Origin: Brevipalpus yothersi
Lineage: Eukaryota > Arthropoda > Arachnida > Trombidiformes > Tenuipalpidae
Direction: 5' to 3'
Assembly: GCA_003956705.1 (NCBI GenBank)
Contig: QZCP01000112.1
Location: 234,074-298,073, forward strand
Length of the DNA stretch: 64,000 nt
The translations under genes were made by a program, and so were the position numbers. The notes under the pieces are model-generated. The model saw only the letters and a program-made list of their open reading frames with translations, was not told the DNA's origin and made no database searches. This document shows positions 36,120 through 48,400 of this stretch, in pieces. The first letter of the stretch is position 1. Every line of letters begins with the position of its first letter.

Positions 36120-37201
36120 CGTGTTTTACTCGAGAAACATAAATTTCTACCAATTGAGCCTTTAATCATCAAAGAGTTGAAACTTTTCCATCATCAAGCA
36201 AACCAAGCGAAAAGTTGATTATTTCAACCCTAAATGGTGAGCACTCGGAATTCCTTCTTGGAAGAATTCGAGCGAGAGTTGTCACCAATGAATCATTTGG
36301 TTCGATTAACGATCGATTTAAGGGTGAAGCGCATGCTTTCAGTGAGCAAGATCAACAGGTGTAAGAGGTAATCAAGTGAATTCGTGATTTCCGAGTAATT
36401 CAGCTGATTCTGAGGACATGAAGGGGAAGAGGCTGCAGAACAGGCAAGATGGCCAACCAACCAAACCGAAAAATTGACTCTAGAAATTCGAGGATAATCA
36501 GATTTGATGTCACCATTTATATATACTCAATCATTGAGATTTTTTTCACTTGTTAGGATGACATCTTCTACGCTGGTACGAAGCATTGAAATCAAATTTA
36601 ATTGCTGTAAATCACTTTAATTTAATTTTTGTCCAATCAAAGAATTTCATACTCAAATCTTGGCAGTCTTAGCAAAACAAATAAAATGATCGGAAGTTCT
36701 CGGAAGTTCTCGAAGAACACTCATGAATACAATCGAATTCATTTCTTCAAGTGAGTAATTTTTATGAGCATTAATCACCTCTCATGATAGAGCTTGGATT
36801 TTTAAAGCTCATTAAATTATTCTTTTTATTCATTCTTTCTTCATCTAACTCTTTGCTCTGTTTCCATCGATTCATGATGAATCGAAAAGAGCTTTCTGAC
36901 TACTTCCTATCTTTTTTCGAAAGAGCATATAAAGAAACTCACTTTATCAGAATCTTCAAACTTTTTTCTTGTAGAGTCAAAGTGAATTCAACTCATTTCT
37001 GTGTCACCTCGTTAGAACAACTTGTGATTTTTATCCTGACTACATCTTGTGATTTAGCTTCAAGCCATCCAATGATTAAGTGTTCTCATTATTCATCAAG
37101 TTTTAGGATTGTCTGTTATATATGTTTAGCTCAATATCCATGAGCCCTTGTGGTTTATTTGAGAATATCTCTTGGCCTTAAGGCAGTAAAAGGAAGGAAG
37201 G

Positions 37202-37208
<7 letters not shown>

Positions 37209-37262
<54 letters not shown>
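37209..37262. repeat. (GA)n microsatellite, 27 units
   Basis: Uninterrupted GA tract preceded by GAAA units. Confidence 0.97.
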
Positions 37263-37266
<4 letters not shown>

Positions 37267-38370
37267 GAGAGCAAAAAAACGAATATGTCTCATGGATAGC
37301 TCGCAATGCCTCTGATTGTTGAGCTTACAATCTCTCAGAGAGGCTAGCTTATGGGACTCTGAGCCCTCTTTCTCTTGGGAATCCATAATTTCAGGCTGAA
37401 TGTTACTTTGTGTCTGTTGATTCCAAACTTCGATGAGGACAAGGAAGACTATGGAATTAGTATGCAGATCTGTTTAAACCAAAACGAGAAAATTAACGAG
37501 CATTGATGTTGCCTGTCAGAGAGAAGTTTGTTATAATGGATTAACTGTAAGGCTGTAAGTCTGATTGCAATTTCCTCACAAAAAAATGAAGATAATTGAG
37601 TGGAATTCTCTCATTAGATGAAAGATTCGAAAGAGTGTGGAAGAAAGTTTCTCTTATGAATTCATTGAAACCTGAATCATCTAGCAAAATCGTCACTCTG
37701 AGAATGAAAATCATCAAATTTTTGATCAAGGAGAATAGCAGATACTTTCTGATCTGTTTCTCTTGTAATGATTCGTCTCTCTCTTTCTCATATCCTGTAT
37801 CAACAATTTTGTAGAGAAACCCACGTAGAGTGATTCTGGCGACATCCGACGAGTCGACACCTTATTCTATCCAAATAGAAAAAGAGGCTAACCTCACGGT
37901 AAAACAATTCTTCTTCCCCCATTCCCCCTCGGAAGTACTGGAAAAAATTTTTTCTTCTTTCTTTCTCTTTAATTCAAGCAAAACTAGAGTAGAATGCAAC
38001 TTCAATCGCTACTTTCTTAACAGGAGAAATGATGAACACCATTCATTCGAAATCTCATACTCCCAAGTATCAATTTTTCCACGTTTCAGCGAAAAAAAAT
38101 CTAGCGATGATAAGCTCGACAAGTTATTGCCCAAGTTCTAGTCGATCGATGAAAAAAGTGGGTAAGCTGAAGTGAAGAAAATTTGATTCATCGGTCGATC
38201 AATCATCCATACAATCTATGCAATAAATCTGAAAGGCTTCCTGGATATTGGTGAACAATTTTGAAGCTTCATGAGGAGAAATCAAAATTGGATCCTAGAT
38301 TCTTAAGTATTCTGAGTGATAGCCTAGGTGAAGAAGCAGGAGATGGCGCTGAGAATATGAGAAGAGAGGT

Positions 38371-38425
38371 CGAACTATTCGAACTGTTAGTACTGTTAGA
38401 ACTGTTAGAACTGTTCGAACTGCTC
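38371..38425. repeat. imperfect 9-nt tandem repeat (GAACTGTTA-like)
   Basis: About six copies of GAACTGTT(A/C) in a row, multiple of three in length, followed by GAGAGA runs. It lies about 250 nt upstream of the distal peptidase start codon. Confidence 0.85.
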
Positions 38426-38667
38426 GAGGCTGTAGAGATCGAGAGAGAAAGATAGAGAGAGCGAGAGAGAGCATTTCTTCTCCTCGAGTGTCGAAGTGAA
38501 GTTGCCGATTCTTTAACATTATGAGTTAAAATGCCGCTGTGGCTAGGTGATTATACAATGTAAATGATGAGCATTTGGAATCAATGTAGTGATATCTCTA
38601 GGGAATCTGACAACTTTTCCCTCAAATGTGACTCTCAAAAGTGTGGTCATAGAGCCAGGCTCGCAGG

Positions 38668-39870
38668 ATGGCAGAGAACGAGATAGAGTTTGTCCAACCA
38701 ACACCTCAAACCGAAATGGACGCCTTATTGTTGGGAAGAACCAAGGTACGTAGCCATCGTAAAATGATGATGCCGTCAGCGACAACAGAGAGATCTTGCC
38801 TCTTTCTCTCTTCCACTCTCCATCAGCTGCATCCCCATCTTTCTTTCTCTTTCTCTTGTTGCTCATTGTTTTTGACATGAAACATTGTTATATAACTGTT
38901 TGAGGCTAGAATTCACGCCTCTGTTGGCTTGTAGGAAGATCGGAGTCAGCAATTGCCAGTGTGTGACAATCAGCCTTTCTATTAGATGGCATCTAGAGTC
39001 CAGTATCAATGATGGCCATTGTCCTTCAGCTTTCTTCCACCTTTCTGATTCTCAAGTTATTCACTTACCCATCTCTCTAAAGTCAGCAATTTGGTGGATG
39101 ATAAAGAGGTAGAGAAAGATTTGCTGAGATGGTATGCAAAGTGCTCCATTTCCGAAACAAATTAGACGCGAGAGAGTTTGCCAGGCAACTTGGTCCTCTC
39201 GAATAAGCAGCTTTTCGCACAAAAGCATCTCTTCACTCAAATACACTGCCTTTATTTGTTCTCTTGCCTGGAAGCATTCTTCTCTGAGTAGCTAAAGAAA
39301 TCCTTTCTTTTCATTTTTTTCATCTTCTCGAGTACAATTTCATCCCATCTTGTCACCTTTTGCAACCACATCAAAACAGTCTATTGTTCCGATTGTTTTC
39401 AAAAAAGTATTGTTACCAAGATTTTGTGAGGAAACCAGAGAGAAAAATCGAGGAAAAGAGAGAAGAAAAAACGAAACAAATCTTTAACACCAAGCAATCT
39501 GACCTTAGATTTCAACTTTTATTGGAGAAAACTACAACTCTTTTTCTTTGCTTTCTTCTCTTTTTTCTATTTCTACTGACAAATCTTACTTGTTGAAGGG
39601 AATACATTCGTGGGGTGTGATACGTTTGCTTTCTGTTCTTTTCTGTTCTTTTCTTCTCTTGCCTTCCGATAATATATCTTGGCTCCTGCAGAGCAAATGA
39701 TTCTCCCATTCTAGGGAACATCCTCAACTGACTCTGTGAAAGAAGAATTATATGGCAATAAATTCCAGCTACATTGCACAGCTGCTTAAATGATGTAAGC
39801 CTGTCTACAGTGATGGTAGTGATAGAGAGAAGGAGAGACAGAGACAGAGACAGAGACAAAGAGATAGAGA

Positions 39871-39926
<56 letters not shown>

Positions 39927-42900
39927 TCGAGGGAGGCCAAGTCATTTAGCGATTCAAGAGATTGGACAGATTCAAAATTCAGGATGAATCAAGCTTTCAT
40001 TGAAAAATTCTTTTGAAAAACTCATTTAAAGATCATGTGATTCTATTCAAGTGAATTCATATGAACAGTTCATCTTTGAAACTACTTTTTGCATGGTTCT
40101 TCGAGCTGATAGAATTGTTCCTCTTCCTCGAAATCTCTGTTCAAGAAAGAGAGCATTACGAATGTAAGAAAGAAAAACAAAGATTGTTGAATCCTAATGG
40201 ATGCAGGGAAGAATAGTGAAAAAAATGATGTATCTTTCGTTTCACGATTCTAACACAGACATAGTCGATGAATCGTGAAAGATAACGAGTTGAAAATACG
40301 AAGAAACCTCATGAGAATCGATATTGTCGATGTCAATATCATTAGTGATTCTATAGAGAAAAATAAACATTATATGAGCAAACTCATTGTATCTTTTTGC
40401 TGGTGATTTGTGCACTTTTCAAACTGACTTGAGTTGCACCATTGTGAGCATTCACTGAATTCCCTCCAGAAATTATGGCTAAAAGTTGAATATCATTTCA
40501 TTGGCAGCAACAGTTCACAATCGAATTCCCATCTGTGAAATTTTCTACAGAACCAAGAAATGTGTTCAAACTACTCTTAATTTGCTGGCAAAGCATTAAA
40601 CAATGATTGGAAAGCTCAAGTCCGAAGAATTGAGTTGGATGAAAAGCCTCTCTTTTCGTGGTGATTGACTCGAGAAGCTCTTTGCTATCAATTGTGATGC
40701 TGCGTGAGTTCGCTGATGCATGATGAAAGTCTCCTAATCTCAGGCTCTTTGATTCGCAACGTGAAATGCTTCTCTCCTTCTCATTAAGAGTCTAGGCGAT
40801 ACGCTCTATGACCTTATACACGAGCCGAGATTCACATATATCCATTATCTAGACCAAATCTCGTTACTTTTTCCACTAATATTCCACATATCACATCAAC
40901 TCGATTGATGCATCACTACTGGAAAGCTTGTGAGCTTTATTGCGCGGGAAAACTTTGCCGCCCATTTTAATAATTTTCTTTTGCTCTCTCGTGAGTCAAT
41001 CCTTCCATCCACAAAATTTGCGAAAATTAGCAATCATAAACAATTCCTGATACCATCAACACCTGAAGTTATAGATTCATTTTTTAATAGATGAAATTGG
41101 ACTTGGGTGTGATCCGATCAATCATTGATTTTTAAGCCTCATTTGCATTCTACCTCTCACGAATCATACATTAATATTCATCGATTCATTGGTAAAATTA
41201 TACCCCACCAGACGACTCTGCTTCCAGTCGATTTCAGGGGAATAAGTATTGTTCCAGAGGAGTTATCTAGATAAATGAAGACATTCAATGTTTTACAGTT
41301 CTGAGAATTTGAGAACAAGAGTGAGGGGTGTGTGGAGATATAGATTCTATTTTAGGTTGACAAGGATTCCCTTTGGAGAACAAATTCTTCCAAGGTGAAC
41401 ATGCAGTGCGAATGTCATCAAATCTATGTCATCCACGATCAAGCGAGTAGAAGTCAAAGATATGTGAATTCAAGAATCTGTTGGACACTGCGTGCAGTTG
41501 AGATAGTTTACACAGCACAAACTCATCGATCGATGGAGGGCAATTCAGCTGAACAAATGAACGTCCAAAGCTTCCATAAATCCCCTGTATTTCCCACATC
41601 ATTGCAAAAGTCTACTTCTATTCCTTTCATCAGTGAAAATGCAATCGAAAATCACATATGATGAAAATCTTTCTCTCTTTTCTTCTCTCTCACTCATCGC
41701 GCTTATCGGAAAAAGTGATGCTTCCGATATTTTTGAAGCATGACCGGAGGATATTCTTTATTGGAAACGCCATCATTTGGCTATTACAGATAAATCGCGA
41801 ATCAATCACAATCTATTTACAAGTGTATCGAGCTTTGGAGAATCTTTCCGAAAATATCTGATCTCTTTTGATTTCCAGAGTAAACAGTGGCCAACAAGAA
41901 AAAGATGAACTTATACTAGATAGGAGTTTTTCTTGTTAGCTCAAAGGAATAGAAGATTTGAAATGCTGATGATCATGATTGATATTGATTGAGTTCAGAG
42001 CTTAATCAAAAGAGACATAAAGTTTTAAGATATGCAGCTTTGTAAAGATCCTCTAAGAAATCATTCAATTTCATTTTTTGTTTCACTCCCTCCCAAAATT
42101 ACTCAGTGAAAGTTCTTATCAGACCGGAAATTTATCCATTCAGATGAGTCTTTTAGTTGTGAAATTTGCGCCTCAAGGTATTTTGGTAAATTACTATTCA
42201 TGAATTGATCAAGCAGAGCACCAATATATGGTGAAATGATGATGGGTATATAAATTTATGCAAGTAAAGTAGCTCTCTCATGATGGAATTTTTTTTCTTT
42301 TGCTGATGAAACTTGCTTTTCCTTGAGTGTTTTGGACCCCCCAGCCGATATGACATTCGTTTAGGAAGAAAGATCAGGTCGAAACATGAGTTCTTTTTCA
42401 TGTGTCTACACCCAAACTGAACCCTTTTCTATTCTACTGACTTCAAATTAGCTGTGCAAATCTAATTTCCTTCCTCAACCATGCTGAGAAGAGTGAGATA
42501 GAGAGAAAGAGAGGGAGTATCAATGATTCAGTAAGTTACAGGTCTCAATATCTACATTCTTTTTGCTTTCCAACTGTGACTCTATCCAGAGTTCATGAGA
42601 TAATGCACCATACTGAACATTCAATTAGGTTTGAGTCATCCAGTGATCTGAAAGAAGTTATATGTCGAGGAACACTCTGTCATCATAGATCTTTTTCTTA
42701 ATGCAGTCATCTCAGACTTTCCTTTCTTTCCTTTCTTTCATGAGCATTCATGAACTTCTCAACAAACCAGAACTACTTCGAATGTGTGAAGTGAGAAATT
42801 GAGTTTTCTATCTTGTCGAGTGGAAAATGATGCCGTAAGCTCATGATAATCAAGTTGTTTTGACCAAAATGATCGAATGGGAACATGTTTATACTATTTT

Positions 42901-44896
42901 GAAGGTATGATGAGATTTTGGATGGATTTTTCTCATCTTACACTGTACTGTATAAAATGAGTTCTCAATTTTATAAGTTCCTTTGAAGCCATCTCTCTAT
43001 CTCTCCAATGAACTTGACACCTAACTTTGAGCTAGAGCTCAGAGTTTTGATCCTAAAATTAGATCATTTATGCAAAGGCATTGACTAATAGAGGCAGTTT
43101 CATCCTCTAGGCATCTGGAAGAGGGATGCATGTGGATTAAGCGATAGTTTTATTCTATCCCTTTTGTCCGCAGCTTAATTTGCATGCAGTTTTTCCTCAT
43201 CCTTCCATCCTATGCTACAAGTGAGAACGATAGACAATAGCACCAATTGATTTATTCCAATTGCAAATGTGCTCAACCATACCAGCGACATATCACCAAC
43301 ATTTATGTAACAAAGTGTCAATGTACATGCCGCAAGCTCCTATCTACTGAGTTATCTCATTACATATGTTATAAAAGGTATGCACCTATTCGATAAAGGT
43401 AGATATCAATCGAATAGTTGGCAATCTGATAGTGATTCACATTCGAATAGTGTTATCAGGTCAATATAAGAGTAGATAAGAAAAATGTTCAGTGGGAATA
43501 AAACAGGGCCATATAAACAGAACCAGTGTTTCATTTAGCTATCAGCTCAGCCCGTATCACACCGAAGGTCTCCAACTGTGGACATATTGGGAACCCTCAT
43601 CGTAATTAATCTGCTTCGTTTGACGTGATCAGCAGTAGTATAGTGTATTAGTGTAATAGTGGTTAGTATTGAGAAAAGTTTGTCAAAAGTTTGAAGTTTG
43701 AAGATGAGCGAGGTCCGCGCCAGATGTCGCACTCACATGTAGTGGCCTGAGTTGGGCAGAAGTTGGGCAAAAACGGAGCTGGTCAACTCTCCTGAATAAT
43801 GAAAGTTCCACTTCAGTTCTGATCGCACGTTCGACCAGTCTACAAGTCTGAATCATTTACTCTGTGAGTCCGAATTGCTTGGACATAGGTTGAAAATCAT
43901 CCTGTCCAGGTGCATTGGCAGTGGAGCCTCTCACGAGGTCTCGAATGGTCAGCGATCAATTGTGTCGTGTGTCGTGTGTCGTGTGTCGTTTGTGTGTGTG
44001 GGCGCGTTTTCCCGCCATCGTATTTTCGCTGATCTCTCGGGCAACAGAAAACTTGAGAACTCTGGAAAGATAACTGTTCTTTGTCCGATATGTCTCAATC
44101 ACAGGAACTGGCCGCCGTTGTGGAGGGCAGTGGACGCAATTGGCGCGGAATCGGAATCGCTGCATTGGTCATCTTCGTCATATGTGGTCTTATTGGAGCG
44201 ACTGTTTTCTCGCTAAGTCCGGAGCTGAGTAAGTACTTTCTTTGCATTTCTTGCATTCTTGTATCACCCCTTCATGTTCTCAGAGTGAGTGAAATACGAA
44301 TGAGAGTTGTTTTGAATCCGGAGCAATTATTCCGCCCGATATAAGCAAACCGGGTCAGTGTTTGTCGACCATTTCATTTGGGAGAAAGAAGATTTGAATC
44401 GGCATCAAAAGCATCTCTCTTTCAAAAGAAGAATATCATCTTATCAACCCTATTTAAATTTCAAGTTCTACAAGTCACTAACGAGTTGATCATATCTCAA
44501 ATTTATGTGCCTATCCAAACGAATAGTCTCAGAGAAAGCAATTTGCGTTGGAGGGGCTAGTGCAGCTGACCATCATCATAAATATGTTCAACCTTCACTC
44601 AGGGTCCGGTCATGTTTTTACCTGAATAAATTTTACATGAGCAGATAGAGGGGAGTAAATCCCGAGTTCATGAGATGAGGAAAAGAATGAAAAAAGAAAA
44701 ACATGTGATGACAGTTCCCAGGGAACTCATGAGCTGGAATCGTATGGAATCTATGATCTTCGTTTGCAGTCGTAGATCTTTCAGATAGCTTCTTAATTTC
44801 GATTGATACGCCGATATAACTGATGGCTATTTCAATCTAGAAAAGTTGAAATGAAACAAAAATTCGAATCAGATTAACCGATATTAATTTTAGAAA

Positions 44897-44955
<59 letters not shown>

Positions 44956-45416
44956 TTCTTCACTCTTTTTCTTTCTCTCTTGCTCTTCTCCCTTCTCAGC
45001 TCCAAAACGCCTGAGGGCTCGGAAACCGGAACATGGAGTAATGAAAATTGCTCCATTCGTTTTCCTTATTTTAGCAATTCGTTCATTTTTGCGATATCAG
45101 ACTATAATTAGTCACTCGCAATTGAATCATTCATTAGGGCAGATAACCCATCTGAATGACAAGTATCAACGATTGAGATGGTTGAGCTCCCTTTTTTTCA
45201 TGAAAAGTAGCCATGATTCGATAGCACTGAGAATGGACATTCTTCACCCCTATCAAGATGTAAACTTAGCCCTCGTGATTAAATCCCCAGACGATTCAAG
45301 TGGAATGTTCATCGATCAAAATCTCTCCAATTGCTTTGAAATTTTACTTCGCGGCTCTCAATCATTTTTTTTCTTTTCTACTTTTTAGAGTCCACTGACA
45401 ACTGTGAGAGAGACTC

Positions 45417-45485
<69 letters not shown>

Positions 45486-48400
45486 TGACGTTTCGGCATT
45501 TTTGAAGCCTCTCATTTCAATTTTTTCCGAAACTTACATCTGCCAGCCTCACGGTCGTTGTATCAATCTGATTTTGGGAGACATGATCCTATCTGAAGAT
45601 TTGCACACCATATCAATCCCACTCAATCGTTCAATTCAGGTCTTCGATGGGAAGTTTTTGATTCATGGAATCGATATTGATCATAAATCATCACTCTAGA
45701 GTTCAATCGAAGTGGGCTTTGGAAGGGAGTTTTCGGAATATTCACTTTTATGCTCATTTTTCTATTTTCAGGAAACTTTCATAAGCGCTCCAAAAAAAAT
45801 GAAATTGAGATGAACGATTTCTTATCAGGGGAATTTTATCCCCGACAGTTCAATGGAACATGGCTATCTGGTAAAGAGCTGATGTATCGAGATGAAATGA
45901 ATAATTTGCTCTTATGGAATGTGGATCAAAACATATCATCAAGTCAACAATTAGTTTCGAACACCGTTTTTGTGAGTCCGAGAAGTTTTACATGAAAATT
46001 CTTCTCTCATATGAGCTTCAAAATGATAATGTCATTGATTTTCACCTTTCAGACGATAAATAATGCACAAGATTTCAGCTTATCAGCAGACCGTACTCAT
46101 CTTTTACTGTTACACGGTATGGAAAAAGTGAGTGGCAATTTTTTTAAAATTTTTCTCTCGAAAAGATTCACTCAATTACTCATTCACTCTAAAGAGAGGC
46201 AATAGTACAGAATTGTGCCTTTATCATCAATGTTTCTTCTCCTACTTAACTTGTTGTCAGCGAAATATGCTTCTCACTTGATGATGACCTAAGAAGAAAC
46301 ATTTCAACATGACAATGATGTCCGAAAATTTTTTAGAAATATTTCTTTTTGCTTCTCTTTTCCAGATTTTTCGACATACGTTCACAGCTCATTTGAGCTT
46401 GTTTCGGATTAAGGACGAGTGAGTAAATATTCTTCATTCATATGAGTTTTAACTTCATTTTTAAGCAAGTGTCCCTTCAGAATTGATCATTTGATTGAAA
46501 TGATCAAGTTCATTGCTGTTTATTACTCTCTGAACATCGTTCTGCTGTTCTGAGCATTGTCATTATGACTGCTCAAATATTGATCGTTGATCAGAACACT
46601 CACCAGTTAGTGTGCGGTCAGTTTGGATTTGAGCATCATTTACTTTCCTCTATTGGAATGATGCATGACTTAACTTCCATCCCATAATCCTTTAATAGCT
46701 GCTCGACCTTTCCCATCTTAAAGAGTAAGATAAGCAGTTGAAGCTTTTGACAGCTGAAAATAAGCAAGTTCTGAGCTACTCAGAGGATTAGTTATTAGAG
46801 CTATCACAGAACCTAAGCGCCTTAATCCAAATTGCATGAATGACAAAGAGGTACTCTTTGCCCTCGAGAAATTTGCAAAAATATCTCATTTTGGCCAAAT
46901 AGTCTAAAAAGTGTTCATTCTTTCAGCTAAATGATTATTTCAAGTTTTTCTGTGACTTTTTTCGGGTGACAAATGGCGAAATTTCTTTCCTAATTCTGTC
47001 AAAGAGGTGACGGATTGATTCATGGTTTTTCTATGATCTCACACCATTCAATTGCTTTGTCAGCTCTCTGAATTGGTATCTACCCACCGTGCGTGATTGC
47101 TTCTTTAAAAAGCGAATAAAAAATGTCTAGTAGCAGTAGCCTGTTAATTCTGTGTGTGAAACTGATCATAGGTAGCTAAGAGTGAGTGAGTGTCAAATGT
47201 TCCGACTGCTTGATTAATAGTTTTTTCACTATAAAAAGGCAAAAAATTGTTGTTATAGTTTGCGAATTTCATTGATCAACAAGTGAATTTACTACGTAAG
47301 TAGAGAAAAAATTACAACTTCCCAACAAAACGCATTCATTTTTCATCAGCTTACGTTTTTGTGAAAATGCAACTTATTACTTGAGCAAAATTTGATTACT
47401 GACAATGTTGTCATTAATATGAAGGAGAAAACATCATTCTCTTAGTCGTAAAATTCAATCATTGAAATGAGTTTTCATTCATCTTTAAACTTTCGTTCAT
47501 CAATTTGAATTGCCGTTGTACTTAAGCGTGACCTCGATTAATTTTATGTTTTCCAGCGCTAACTGATGTAAGATGTAAGATGAGTGGAGATGAGAGGAAA
47601 TATCACGCGCAAAATTTCGCAATGTCCGGGCAGGCTCCTTGATTCATTAGGTATCCCTTCTTTGTCATGAATTAGGTCTAACCATTGAATCATAATCATT
47701 TTATGAATTTTTGCCTCCTCAAATTGAAGCTGTGAAAAGAATGTCCCTCTTATTTGCATGAATCGTCATGTCAATAACTCAAAAGTGATTCCACTAAGAA
47801 CTTGATGAAGCGGCTTAACTGGATGCTTATTTATTTTTTATTTACCTCAATCGTTAGAGAGGATTACTTGACTGTATCCGCATGAAAATGAAAAAGAGTT
47901 TACGAGAAAAATTGATCGCAATTCCACAACTTGATTAGACGAATAATCTATTCTGACTTCAAGCTTCTCAAATCTTATTGAGCAAGTTTGCACTTGACCA
48001 ATTCTAACTTCCGTTTCATTCCTGTTTGTAACCTTGTCTACATTCTACACACATACATATGTATATGAGACACCATTCACTAAAAGAACATTGAATTTCA
48101 AACCAATATTTTTTCTAGGGAATTAATACATATCCCACCAAAAAAGAAGAACATTGACAAGCCTGTACAGTATGCTGCTTGGGGACCGAATGGAACTCAA
48201 TTGATCTATGTTTTGAACAATAATATTTACTACCAATCATCAGCTGATAGTTCATCCATACAATTGACCACGGATGGGAATTTTTCACAAGTGTACAATG
48301 GAGTGCCTGATTGGCTTTATGAGGAGGAAATTCTGGCAAGTAGCAATGCTATTTGGTGGTCACCTCTTGGTGTACGAATCTGCTATGGCCGTTTTGATGA

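Larger units (their letters stand above)
36120..38667. other. intergenic region without a recognised gene
   Basis: Holds a long GA microsatellite (37209-37262) and an imperfect 9-nt tandem repeat (38371-38425). The 3' end should include a promoter for the distal first exon of the peptidase gene at 38668. Frames here lack known motifs. Confidence 0.55.
38746..44104 (+). other. intron 1 of the peptidase gene (for the distal start)
   Basis: A 5.4 kb stretch from donor AAG|GTACGT to acceptor ATCACAG|GAA. It contains a GA microsatellite (39873-39922) and a GTGTCGT tandem repeat near its end. No other gene recognised. Its last few hundred bases would be promoter and 5' UTR for the shorter isoform that starts at 44090. 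Confidence 0.5.

Noticed and set aside
44991..45036. Possible extra peptidase exon (TPKRLRARKPEHG) between the anchor and the propeller
   Set aside because: The leftover phase at its putative donor does not fit the exon at 45772, whereas the anchor exon joins 45772 directly in phase.
45041..45699. Frames of 115 and 65 codons in a peptidase intron
   Set aside because: They lie between the CT and GA tracts or overlap one, show no known motif and do not join in phase with flanking exons.
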